Shown: positions 18,203-25,158 of the stretch, piece after piece
How the letters are laid out: each line of letters opens with the position of its first letter
How positions within the stretch are numbered: position 1 is the stretch's first letter
Origin: Euryarchaeota archaeon UBA170
GTDB taxonomy: Archaea; Thermoplasmatota; Poseidoniia; Poseidoniales; Thalassarchaeaceae
Assembly (NCBI GenBank): GCA_002499345.1
Contig: DALF01000044.1
Coordinates: 1-32,813 of the forward strand
DNA length: 32,813 nt
Direction: 5' to 3'
Program-made: the position numbers and the translations under genes
The notes under the pieces: generated by a model
Told to the model about the DNA's origin: nothing
Seen by the model: only the letters and a program-made list of their open reading frames with translations
Database searches by the model: none

Positions 18203-18790
18203 TCAATTGCTCTCCACGATTAGCCTGTATGCGGTGGTAGCACCTGCTGACCTACTATATCTGAAAACTTTAACAACTCTGTTCCTCAGCCAGCCAGCTG
18301 GCAGATCGGACTTCTCAGACTCCTCCATTTCCTTCAGCGCCTGTACCGAAGGGTCTGTGATCAGAATTTTTGGGAGAAGTTCTTTTGCTAACCTCTTGTT
18401 ACCGTCATCTTCAGTTTCCATGAGGCCCCACGGAGAAAGTTCAGATTCCTCATCCTCTTCCGCAATTAGAGAATGATGAGGGACTAATTGGTGGTTTAGG
18501 ACATTAAATCTGTCTTCGCCCAGAGGAATGTCTTCATCTAGCAGTGCCGTTCTGGAGATGGTTACCCTGCCCGATCTGCTTCTTCTCCTAGATGCGGCTT
18601 GTTCACGGATAATGCCCATGATGTTCTCTAACTCTGAAGCACCTGATTCCAGCCCTACTTTTTTGGCGACTTCTTCTACAGTCATCCTTTTGATGGCATC
18701 CATGTTTGCATCATCGGCAAGTTTGTGTGCGTGTTCCTCGGACACTCCGAGTTCGATAAGCCTCTTTTTGGTTGAGCTTTTTACTGCCAT
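18203..18790 (-). CDS. rpoH: DNA-directed RNA polymerase subunit H (Rpb5-like) with N-terminal HhH-like domain
   Basis: RpoH corresponds to the C-terminal domain of eukaryotic Rpb5 and is normally about 75-85 residues; this one has 195. The core is residues about 97-195: LNHQLVPHHSLIAEEDEE, LLPKILITDPSVQALK and FRYSRSAGATTAYRLIVE fit the family, with insertions near 118-135 and 155-170. Residues 1-60 form a helix-hairpin-helix-like unit nearly identical in layout to that of RpoA''. A basic Arg/Ser linker (ASRRRSRSGR, about 67-75) follows. The ATG at 18790 is chosen over 18814 because MAVKSSTKK then lines up with MVVKSATKK of RpoA'' and a GGGAAG site precedes it. First gene of the polymerase operon, 52 bases after tRNA-Lys. 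Confidence 0.93.
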   Translation of the reverse strand: MAVKSSTKKRLIELGVSEEHAHKLADDANMDAIKRMTVEEVAKKVGLESGASELENIMGIIREQAASRRRSRSGRVTISRTALLDEDIPLGEDRFNVLNHQLVPHHSLIAEEDEESELSPWGLMETEDDGNKRLAKELLPKILITDPSVQALKEMEESEKSDLPAGWLRNRVVKVFRYSRSAGATTAYRLIVESN

Positions 18791-18810
18791 TTTTCTTCCC
18801 GCCTCGGTGT

Positions 18811-18820
18811 CCAAAATCTA
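18811..18820 (-). promoter_or_regulatory. Possible weak TATA element for the RNA polymerase operon
   Basis: TAGATTTTGG on the minus strand lies 21-30 bases before the rpoH ATG, between that gene and tRNA-Lys. It is a poor TATA match, so co-transcription with the tRNA followed by processing is an equally good explanation. Confidence 0.25.
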
Positions 18821-18842
18821 CCATGGCCCTGTAGCTGGCAGG

Positions 18843-18916
18843 CGGGCCCGGGGGGATTCGAACCCCCGGCCACCGGGTTAAAAGCCCGGTGCTCTACCTG
18901 ACTAAGCTACAGGCCC
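18843..18916 (-). tRNA. tRNA-Lys (anticodon UUU)
   Basis: A 74-nt minus-strand cloverleaf. The acceptor stem pairs GGGCCTG with CGGGCCC including one T-G pair, and the discriminator base is G. The anticodon stem is CCGGG/CCCGG with loop CTTTTAA, placing TTT at positions 34-36 (plus-strand 18880-18882). The T arm is GGGGG-TTCGAAT-CCCCC. No intron is seen and CCA is not encoded. It lies immediately upstream of, and in the same direction as, the RNA polymerase operon. Confidence 0.95.
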
Positions 18917-18935
18917 ATGGCTGATGCTGGGCTAT

Positions 18936-18960
18936 CCTCGGACCGAGGGGGTATTTTTGA
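18936..18960 (-). promoter_or_regulatory. Upstream region of tRNA-Lys: TATA-like box and perfect 6+1+6 inverted repeat
   Basis: On the minus strand TCAAAAATAC (18951-18960) is a plausible TATA box about 39 bases before the tRNA 5' end. Between it and the tRNA is a perfect inverted repeat, CCTCGG-A-CCGAGG on the plus strand (18936-18948). Its position at or just upstream of the expected transcription start would suit an operator, but it may also be chance. Confidence 0.35.
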
Positions 18961-19022
18961 ACCTACCGGCAAGAGCAAGGCTAGGAGTGGCCGGGTCCCC
19001 TCCCGAATGAACGGAAGCAAGA

Positions 19023-19095
19023 TTAATTTATGAGGCCCACAATTAAGGTTTACTGATGAAAAATCAATGTTTTGAGAGAAAGGCCGGTGGTGATC
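19023..19095 (+). promoter_or_regulatory. Promoter and start-deciding ribosome binding site of the methyltransferase-biotin ligase gene
   Basis: TTAATTTA (19023-19030) is a good archaeal TATA box, predicting transcription from about 19055. GGTGGTGATC (19086-19095) matches the 16S-complementary GGAGGTGATC at 9 of 10 bases and is well spaced from the ATG at 19098. This favours 19098 over the upstream in-frame ATG at 19056. Confidence 0.55.
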
Positions 19096-19097
19096 GA

Positions 19098-20435
19098 ATG
19101 AAGAAGATGAGATTTGATATGGAAAATTTCGGCCCTTGGGAAATTGATGTCGCCCCAACCGTATATCCACCAAGGGAAGATACTGAATTACTGTGCAGAG
19201 GTGTTTCGAGATTGACTGGACAAGCTTCGAAGGCAGTGGAGATAGGATGTGGATCAGGAGTGGTCTCCATGGCCCTTTCAACACTCGGCTGGAATGTAGA
19301 GTCATATGATGTCAACCCCTATGCGGTAGCTTGTTCCAGGGCAAACGTGGAAAGGCATGGATTCGGAGATAAAATAACCATCAAGGAGGGAGGCGTGGGA
19401 GAAGAAGGTTGGAAAGTTCCAGAAGGTACCAAGCTAATCGTGTGGAATCTTCCATATCTTGAACCGCCGGAAGAGGGTGATCCGATACTAGAACCTATAG
19501 AAGAGGCGTCGATGTCCGATTTGAGTAGTGGCGGTTGGTCGAAAGTGCTACTGGATAGTCTGGAAGGGCCAGGTAATGAAGATCTGACAGTGGTTGTCCT
19601 ATTCAGGACTGATCCTATAAGCCCCAGTAGTCCGAGTGATTGGATTTCTTCAGGATGGTCCAGTAGGCCCATTGCTATGGAGAGGATTGGAGATGAGAAA
19701 TTAGAGGTTTTAGCTCTTTGGAAGACAGGCTCAGGAGTAGTGGAGGATAGAGAGGAGTTATGTGAGTCTGCGATGGATATTGCGATGGGGATGCCTGACA
19801 CAGGGTGGCAGAGAATAATTGTTGACAGTCAGCTCTCCGGGAGAGGGAGGAGGGGAACAACATGGGAGTCTAATCCGGGAGATCTACTCGCATCTTGGAA
19901 GATTAACAGGGGGTCATCAGAAATTTCTACCCCCGGGATGCTACAGATTGGGGTTGGTGCGGCTATTTGCGAGTCTCTGAATTGTGATTTGAAGTGGCCG
20001 AATGATTTAATTTCGACCAGTGGTGAGAAAATCGGAGGAATAATGATCGAAGCGAATAGCTCGAGTCCTGGTTTTAGGATAGGAATCGGTATTAATTCTT
20101 CACCAAGAGATGTAGGAGGAGTTGCTTGTAGCGGGTGGAGTGAGACCATGGGAATAGTTCCTCTGGAAACAGTATTCAGGATAGTAGATAGCCGGGTTTC
20201 AGGAATTCTTGAATATATTGAAATGGTTCCAGACATCAATCAAGAGTTACTAGAAATTATGAGCTGGAAAGCCTTATCCCGGAGTCTTTCGAGAGGCGTT
20301 CAAGCGGAGCTCGGGAAGGAAAAGGTTAGGATTCTAGGCATAGACGTCAATGGTTTCTTACTCGTAGAAGTCGGTGGGCGCGAAATTGTAATTTCGGATT
20401 CACAGTCAATAACTTGGAGATATTTAGAAATATAG
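19098..20435 (+). CDS. Fusion of HemK2/Mtq2-like methyltransferase and biotin-protein ligase (BirA)
   Basis: A 445-residue two-domain protein. Residues about 1-210 form an S-adenosylmethionine-dependent methyltransferase of the archaeal/eukaryal HemK2 (Mtq2) type: YPPREDTELL, SAM motif VEIGCGSG (47-54), acidic motif SYDVNP, and NLPYLEPPEEG (117-127) where the family usually has NPPY. That family methylates the glutamine of release-factor GGQ motifs. Residues about 215-445 are biotin-protein ligase: GRGRRGTTW (248-256), KWPND (299-303), KIGGIMIEA and GIGIN (328-332), with a C-terminal beta domain and no DNA-binding domain. BirA makes biotinyl-AMP and biotinylates carrier proteins such as that of acyl-CoA carboxylase, whose PccB partner is in this window. 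The stop abuts the convergent rnp2 stop. Confidence 0.9.
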   Translation: MKKMRFDMENFGPWEIDVAPTVYPPREDTELLCRGVSRLTGQASKAVEIGCGSGVVSMALSTLGWNVESYDVNPYAVACSRANVERHGFGDKITIKEGGVGEEGWKVPEGTKLIVWNLPYLEPPEEGDPILEPIEEASMSDLSSGGWSKVLLDSLEGPGNEDLTVVVLFRTDPISPSSPSDWISSGWSSRPIAMERIGDEKLEVLALWKTGSGVVEDREELCESAMDIAMGMPDTGWQRIIVDSQLSGRGRRGTTWESNPGDLLASWKINRGSSEISTPGMLQIGVGAAICESLNCDLKWPNDLISTSGEKIGGIMIEANSSSPGFRIGIGINSSPRDVGGVACSGWSETMGIVPLETVFRIVDSRVSGILEYIEMVPDINQELLEIMSWKALSRSLSRGVQAELGKEKVRILGIDVNGFLLVEVGGREIVISDSQSITWRYLEI

Positions 20436-20732
20436 CTATTTGTTAATACTCAATCTCTCCCTCACAAGCCTAATCTTACCCGATGTTGTCAGAGTTGAGA
20501 TTCCTTCGATAGAGTTGATTCTATCCTTGGCCTCTTGGCTATCTCCAAGGGACGTTTTCAATATCGCAACGGTATGTAAGTCGGAACCGACCAAATCATA
20601 TAGTTTCCAATCTATTCCTTGCATCGTTTCATCTATTTTTTCTTCAAGAATGGACCTAGAAATTGGTTTCTGATCTATCATTAGTCCTATCCATCTCTTT
20701 TTCCCTCTTTTGGCCTTACTGAGCTTAGCCAT
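20436..20732 (-). CDS. rnp2: Ribonuclease P protein component 2 (Pop5/Rnp2 family)
   Basis: A 98-residue basic protein matching archaeal Rnp2: GKKRWIGLMI at the first strand, KPISRSILEEKI in the first helix, and ending TTSGKIRLVRERL, equivalent to the family's closing GxSGTI..L...L. Pop5 pairs with Rpp30 on the catalytic domain of RNase P RNA for tRNA 5' processing. A TATA-like TTAATTAA (about 20754-20761) lies about 25 bases before the ATG and there is no ribosome binding site, so the mRNA is probably leaderless. It is downstream of the FtsZ-like gene on the same strand and convergent with the biotin ligase fusion, with no base between the two stops. Confidence 0.75.
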   Translation of the reverse strand: MAKLSKAKRGKKRWIGLMIDQKPISRSILEEKIDETMQGIDWKLYDLVGSDLHTVAILKTSLGDSQEAKDRINSIEGISTLTTSGKIRLVRERLSINK

Positions 20733-20767
20733 GGGTCTGAGAGGGGTTTTCAGTTAATTAAAGAAGC

Positions 20768-21715
20768 CTAAATCCCACTTACTACGGCAACGAGCCTAAG
20801 CTTGCCAATCATTTCATCGGTAACTCTAGCTCCCATGATGACTTGGCAATCAGGATCCATCGAAGAGACGAACGAGTCGGTCAATTCAGTGAGGTTCGCT
20901 AGAGTCATGTCAGGTCCTCCCTCTACCTGAATCATGCATCCCTTGGCACCTTCTACTGGAATATCATTTAGTGGCGAGTTTCTGGCCATTTCTACCACTG
21001 ATTTGGGGTTTTCTGTTGTACCTGTTCCAACTATTAGGGTGGCGTTTCCTTTCTTGTTTATTATTGCCCTCATGTCCATCAAATCTAGATTAATCCTTCC
21101 CACACTAGCTAGAGTCGTAACAAGTCCCTCGACTAGCTCCGCTATCCATCCTGATCCAGACATCCAATTTGTTTTTCTCCTTCTAGACTGCCATGCTAGT
21201 CTTTCCATACTGACACGGATACAGACACTAGAGTTTAGGTCTAATGCGGGGATTGCTTCTTCTGCTATAGAGCATCTGAGAGGTTGCTCTGCAAAAGGCA
21301 GGCCTGCGATAGAAAGAACCATGCATCCGTATTGATTTGCAATTTTTGCGAGTTCTGCGGAGGCCCCAGATCCCATTCCCCCCCCAAGTCCAGTTAACAG
21401 GATTAGAACCTCTGCTTCTTCCAGAAGGGGAGATATTGTTTCGATTCCATTCCTCAGTCTGTGAGTGGCCATAGATGGGAGTGCGGCGGCCCCTCTGCCC
21501 TCGCCCCCAGCGTCTAGGTACAAGCAATTGGCCTCATGAGCCCCTTCGAAGGAGGCTTCATCCGCATCAATCAACAGTAACTCAGCCAGCTCAGAACATC
21601 TAGAATGAGCCTCGAGGGCCCATATACAGCCCAGGCCCCCGACTCCAGCGATTAGGACCTCGCCCTCGTTCACACACCTCGAGTATGGGGTAGGCGTATA
21701 GAATTGCTCAATCAT
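20768..21715 (-). CDS. Divergent FtsZ/tubulin-family GTPase
   Basis: A 315-residue protein with FtsZ landmarks: GVGGLGC (24-30) as the first nucleotide loop, the tubulin signature as GGGMGSG (111-117) where the family consensus is GGGTG(T/S)G, and the catalytic T7 loop as NLDLMD (209-214) with both acidic residues present. The whole GTPase and activation domains are covered, but there is no C-terminal tail for partner binding. GTP binding is therefore likely, with the Thr-to-Met change in the signature as an oddity. ATG 21715 is preferred because it overlaps the upstream TPR gene by 8 bases; an ATG at 21763 would overlap by 56. It may be a second, regulatory FtsZ or a CetZ-like shape protein, which the sequence alone cannot decide. 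Confidence 0.82.
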   Translation of the reverse strand: MIEQFYTPTPYSRCVNEGEVLIAGVGGLGCIWALEAHSRCSELAELLLIDADEASFEGAHEANCLYLDAGGEGRGAAALPSMATHRLRNGIETISPLLEEAEVLILLTGLGGGMGSGASAELAKIANQYGCMVLSIAGLPFAEQPLRCSIAEEAIPALDLNSSVCIRVSMERLAWQSRRRKTNWMSGSGWIAELVEGLVTTLASVGRINLDLMDMRAIINKKGNATLIVGTGTTENPKSVVEMARNSPLNDIPVEGAKGCMIQVEGGPDMTLANLTELTDSFVSSMDPDCQVIMGARVTDEMIGKLRLVAVVSGI

Positions 21716-22013
21716 AATTAGAATATCTTGAGTAACGTCTTCTCTCGTCTCTGGCCCAAGCATTATCAGGCTCTATGGAAAGTACTCGGTCATAAAACTC
21801 GATTGCCTTCTCAAAGTCTGAGAGGTATCTGCCTTGTAGGTGGGCCATCACATTCAGCACCGGAACACATTCTGAGTCATTTTCCAATAGTCCGATGAGT
21901 ATTTTCTCAGCAGTACCTATCCTCATCATCTCCATATTATCTTCAGCCTCATCGAGTTTCGACATTTGATCTTCTGTAAGGCGGTATACGTTCCTCCAAA
22001 CTGGCCCTGCCAT
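21708..22013 (-). CDS. Small TPR-repeat protein
   Basis: A 101-residue protein with about one and a half TPR units: AEKILIGLLENDSECVPVLNV and FEKAIEFYDRVLSIEPDNAW, the second with the usual A/F/Y/P spacing. No membrane segment or signal peptide. It has a GAGGAAG ribosome binding site before the ATG at 22013 and overlaps the FtsZ-like gene by 8 bases, so the two are probably co-translated and may interact. TPRs mediate protein contacts, so an adaptor for the FtsZ-like protein is a fair but unproven guess. Confidence 0.7.
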   Translation of the reverse strand: MAGPVWRNVYRLTEDQMSKLDEAEDNMEMMRIGTAEKILIGLLENDSECVPVLNVMAHLQGRYLSDFEKAIEFYDRVLSIEPDNAWARDERRRYSRYSNYD

Positions 22014-22157
22014 ATTACTTCCTCTGAGACTTGACGTATTAGTTTAGTGTGACGGAGTACTACTAGAATTAGCCTGTTTAGAGTGGTCGACAGACAGTGT
22101 GACAATGGAACGTTAATAGCCCCCTTTCTGGTGGCCGATACAACATAGGTGTTGTGA
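22014..22157. promoter_or_regulatory. Divergent promoter region between the FtsZ-like and respiratory operons
   Basis: 144 bases between divergent operons. On the plus strand CGTTAATAG (about 22111-22119) is a TATA candidate about 40 bases before the ATG at 22158. No other gene or clear repeat is seen. Confidence 0.35.
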
Positions 22158-22967
22158 ATGGCGTCGAGTGTGCTCACCGTAAGGAAGGTACTGGCAATCG
22201 CCATAGTCGCTGTGCTCACGGCAGGTGGCTCTCAAGCCAATCCCACTGGCATCGGGGGAGATGCAAATAATGAGGGCGATGTTGCCCTTGCGGGTTGTAC
22301 ATGTCATGCTGAGGAGCCGGATAATTCTGTTACTCTGATTTTGACTGATGTTCCTCACAGATATCAGCCAGGTGATTCCTATGAAATGTCAATTCAGATT
22401 ATTGGAGGACCTCCTGCAGATACGACCTCACACACAGGTGGTTTCTCAATGAGGACGAGCGGGGGCTCCCTATCTGCCTCGGCTGGATTTGAATCATTGA
22501 TGTATAATTGGGAAGACGATCCAACGACACTTACTCACAGTAATTCTGGCTCTAAGACTTCTGATAGAACATGGCACATCACGTGGACTGCTCCGGCAGA
22601 GGGAACGGGAGTGGTCACAATATGGTTGGCAGGGAACTCGGTGAATGGAGATGGAATCCCATCACAACTAGATAGATGGAATAGGCTCAGTGCATCCATA
22701 GATGAAGGGGATTTTGGAGGGACTAGGACCGTATTTGTTGGAAATGGGGATATTGAACCCCCGGCCCCTGTTGAGGAAGGCGTAGACCTACATCACATGG
22801 GAGCTGGCATGAGAGCGCATTGGCTAGGGCTACTTGGGTTCGCAGCGGTTGTCATTGTGATTATCTTCTGTGGGCTGATGTTGAGGTATGGATTCTCTAG
22901 GCACTATGAAGGCAGGAGTAATCTTTTGAGGCTGAGGATAAAACACCAAAGGAGAGGTGATCAGTAA
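22158..22967 (+). CDS. Choice-of-anchor-V/Reeler-like membrane-anchored protein with CTCH motif
   Basis: A 269-residue exported protein. Residues about 1-27 form a signal peptide (VLAIAIVAVLTAGGSQA). Then come GIGGDANNEGD and GCTCHAEE (Cys47, Cys49, His50), followed by a beta-rich domain (about 55-190: VPHRYQPGDSYEMSIQIIGG, TGGFSMRTS, WTAPAEGTGVVTIWLAG). This arrangement resembles the choice-of-anchor-V family, which usually has a CxxCH haem-like motif; here the spacing is CxCH. One membrane helix (about 222-242) and a basic cytoplasmic tail close the protein. First gene of the Rieske/cytochrome b operon, so it could take the place of cytochrome c1, or be a metal or redox accessory subunit. 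Haem attachment at CxCH is not established. Confidence 0.7.
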   Translation: MASSVLTVRKVLAIAIVAVLTAGGSQANPTGIGGDANNEGDVALAGCTCHAEEPDNSVTLILTDVPHRYQPGDSYEMSIQIIGGPPADTTSHTGGFSMRTSGGSLSASAGFESLMYNWEDDPTTLTHSNSGSKTSDRTWHITWTAPAEGTGVVTIWLAGNSVNGDGIPSQLDRWNRLSASIDEGDFGGTRTVFVGNGDIEPPAPVEEGVDLHHMGAGMRAHWLGLLGFAAVVIVIIFCGLMLRYGFSRHYEGRSNLLRLRIKHQRRGDQ

Positions 22968-23416
22968 TGAAAGACGATGTTGTAATGAAGATGCTGAGAC
23001 AAGTAGCATCGGGCGAGGTAAGTGTGGAAGATGCCAGAGATGCATTGGATGGAATCTCACTTACTGAGGAGGCATATGAAACTGCTATTGAGCATGGGGT
23101 ATTCAATGAGGCGCCTGCTGGATCCATCGTTAGGGCCAGTGTCTCTCCTTCCGGAGACTCATGGCTAGTAATTCTGGTTGGACTCTGGGGAATTGTTTGG
23201 TCGCTTTATTGGGCCGGATCACTCTCTTATGGACTCTACAATAAATGGGATCAGCAGATGTTGTCTTTCTTCCTGGGTATGCTATTGCTCACTGTCATAA
23301 TACTGGGTATAATATACATGAAGTATGTAATGCCTGACATAGTTGTAGTGAAGAGTAGGAGGAACAAGTACATCACTGCGAAGGATCCTGAATCATGGAA
23401 GAAATATGAGGTATAG
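22967..23416 (+). CDS. Two-helix membrane protein of the Rieske/cytochrome b operon
   Basis: A 149-residue protein I do not recognise. It has a soluble N-terminal helical part (RQVASGEVSVEDARDALDGI, reminiscent of short oligomerisation modules), two membrane helices (about residues 65-85 and 99-121) and a basic C-terminal tail. Its ATG overlaps the preceding stop (TAATG) and a GAGGTGATC ribosome binding site lies upstream, so it is coupled to the anchor-domain protein and followed two bases later by the Rieske gene. A small structural subunit of the complex is the simplest reading. Confidence 0.68.
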   Translation: MKDDVVMKMLRQVASGEVSVEDARDALDGISLTEEAYETAIEHGVFNEAPAGSIVRASVSPSGDSWLVILVGLWGIVWSLYWAGSLSYGLYNKWDQQMLSFFLGMLLLTVIILGIIYMKYVMPDIVVVKSRRNKYITAKDPESWKKYEV

Positions 23417-23418
23417 AA

Positions 23419-24273
23419 ATGGCTAGGAAATTCACACTTAGGGATAATTCTTCTGACTCAGAAGGAGTACCGGGTGAGGGTCACCTAATCGATAGGCGCG
23501 AGTTCATGAGGCACTCATTCAATACTGCGGCTGGTGCGATTACCGTAGCCAGCATAGGAAGTGTCGGATTTGCGTCGTTACTGATGGGTCAAGCGGAAGC
23601 CGATGGTGGCGATACAGCCGTAAGGTACTGGGTACCTACAGGGGCCGAAGATAGTGTTTGGTACGGAGACAGGCACTTGGAGCCCATGACATATCAATCA
23701 TTCGTCGATGCCGCGTCTAGCTCTTCTACTGGTATGTCGGCGGCCCAGGGAGTGTGGTCTGGGATGCCTGTCAACGCCGTATATGTCCCCCATGAAGAGA
23801 ATAAGGGTAGTGCATTGATTGAGGACAAGCCCCGCTTTCAGTTTATGGATGGGTATACTGCAGATGGCTCATACGTAGGCTCTGGCTACGAGTTAGATGA
23901 GGACCCTCAATATCAATCCCTTTCAATACATGATAATCTGATCATAATATTCTCAAGGTGTACGCATCTTTGTTGTATCCCGGGTTGGCAACTAGTGACA
24001 AATGAATTTACAGAAGACCAGTGGGTCCCGAATGGGACTGACTCTGGCGGGAGTAAGCTTTTCTGTATCTGTCACTCATCTAGATTCGACCCTACCGTCA
24101 TAGAGAAGAACAGGGCTAGGAACAGATCAAATGGTGCTGAATTTGATTTCATTGGGATTAAGAGGGCTGGTGGGCCGGCACCAATGGGGATGCCACTGGT
24201 TCCATTTGTTCTTAATGGTGATTTGATAGAGGCCCTTCCTGATTTCAAAGACTGGTATACATATTGTGATTGA
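23419..24273 (+). CDS. Rieske [2Fe-2S] iron-sulfur protein
   Basis: A 284-residue Rieske subunit, the electron acceptor from quinol in bc-type complexes. The N-terminus has a twin-arginine motif DRREFMR (25-31) and a hydrophobic stretch (about 35-56), so it is probably Tat-exported and stays membrane-anchored. Box 1 is CTHLCC (181-186) and box 2 CICHSSRF (216-223): ligands Cys181, His183, Cys216, His219, and disulfide cysteines Cys186 and Cys218. Departures from the mitochondrial pattern are Gly to Cys at 185, Gly to Ser at 220, and Phe223 where a Tyr normally hydrogen-bonds the cluster; loss of that Tyr is known to lower the midpoint potential. There is a roughly 30-residue loop between the boxes. 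It is followed 9 bases later by the cytochrome b gene. Confidence 0.94.
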   Translation: MARKFTLRDNSSDSEGVPGEGHLIDRREFMRHSFNTAAGAITVASIGSVGFASLLMGQAEADGGDTAVRYWVPTGAEDSVWYGDRHLEPMTYQSFVDAASSSSTGMSAAQGVWSGMPVNAVYVPHEENKGSALIEDKPRFQFMDGYTADGSYVGSGYELDEDPQYQSLSIHDNLIIIFSRCTHLCCIPGWQLVTNEFTEDQWVPNGTDSGGSKLFCICHSSRFDPTVIEKNRARNRSNGAEFDFIGIKRAGGPAPMGMPLVPFVLNGDLIEALPDFKDWYTYCD

Positions 24274-24282
24274 GGTGAAAAA

Positions 24283-25149
24283 GTGATACAATTCTGGTTC
24301 CTATGGGTTTTCATTACCTTAGTTGTGGTAATAGTGGCCCTAACCTTGAGAAAGGAAAGAGAGGAAATGCCGAGGAAAGAAATACTACGGGCTGTTGAAA
24401 CGAGTGCCAGTAGCATGGGGCTGGCGGAAAAGACGTTCCTGTGGGCATTCTCATGGCTGGATACGAGATTCAGAATTCAGGACTATTGGGGTATGAGTAG
24501 AGATGCATACTATGGCATGCACAGGCAGATGCCTATGACTCACGCAGAGAAGTACAAGCTAAGAATAATTTGGTATTGGTATCCTCTGTACTGTCTGGGT
24601 GGGATTTCGTTCTTGGCATTCGTGATTCTAGTTCTGACTGGTACTGTTCTCGGGCTTTACTATGTCCCAGGAGGAGAGGGCGATCCTACTCCTGCATACA
24701 GTAGTATGGAATTCATAATGACTCAGCTTCCATTTGGATATATCATCAGATCCATTCATCACTGGACTACTCATTTCATGGTAGCGGCTGTATTCCTGCA
24801 TATGTGCAGAGTCTACTTCACAGGGGCGTATAGAAATCCTCGTGAACTAAACTGGCTAATAGGAGTCGCCTTGATGTTCTTCACCATCTTCTTTGGCTAT
24901 TCGGGATACCTCCTGCCCTGGGACAGCCTAGCGTTTGGGGCGGCAACAATTGGAATCAATATGGCAAATAGTACCCCTTTGATAGGAGGATGGGTTGCAA
25001 ATGCTATGTTTGCAGGAACTACCATTTCGGGACAGACGGTTACCAGAATGTATTTTCTCCATGTCTTCATATTGCCCGTAGTAGTTACTTCACTCATTCT
25101 TGCTCACTTGTTCATCGTTTGGGCCCAGGGAATAGCGGAGCCGCATTGA
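24283..25149 (+). CDS. Cytochrome b, N-terminal (b6-like) half with extra N-terminal helix
   Basis: A 288-residue di-haem cytochrome b6-type subunit. Haem ligands are His159 and His173 (H-x13-H) in one helix and His260 and His275 (H-x14-H) in another; the x14 spacing is that of b6f and other split-type complexes. Family blocks include RSIHHWTTHFM, TGAYRNPRELNW (180-191) and FGYSGYLLPWD (204-214). An additional hydrophobic segment (about 3-22) and a polar linker precede the usual amphipathic start. The start is GTG, supported by a GAGGTGAAAA ribosome binding site. The C-terminal cytochrome b half follows 9 bases downstream as part of a much larger protein. Confidence 0.94.
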   Translation: MIQFWFLWVFITLVVVIVALTLRKEREEMPRKEILRAVETSASSMGLAEKTFLWAFSWLDTRFRIQDYWGMSRDAYYGMHRQMPMTHAEKYKLRIIWYWYPLYCLGGISFLAFVILVLTGTVLGLYYVPGGEGDPTPAYSSMEFIMTQLPFGYIIRSIHHWTTHFMVAAVFLHMCRVYFTGAYRNPRELNWLIGVALMFFTIFFGYSGYLLPWDSLAFGAATIGINMANSTPLIGGWVANAMFAGTTISGQTVTRMYFLHVFILPVVVTSLILAHLFIVWAQGIAEPH

Positions 25150-25158
25150 GGTGATATT

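Noticed and set aside
19056..19097. Upstream in-frame ATG for the methyltransferase-biotin ligase gene
   Set aside because: GGTGGTGATC directly before ATG 19098 is a much stronger initiation signal, and the extra 14 residues do not look like the family.
19098..19730. KsgA/Dim1-type rRNA methyltransferase suggested by NLPY
   Set aside because: The preceding YPPREDTELL and the overall order match HemK2/Mtq2; other KsgA blocks are absent.
20768..21715. ThiF/E1-like enzyme suggested by the GxGGLG loop at the N-terminus
   Set aside because: The GGGMGSG signature and NLDLMD T7 loop at FtsZ-like spacing identify the tubulin/FtsZ family instead.
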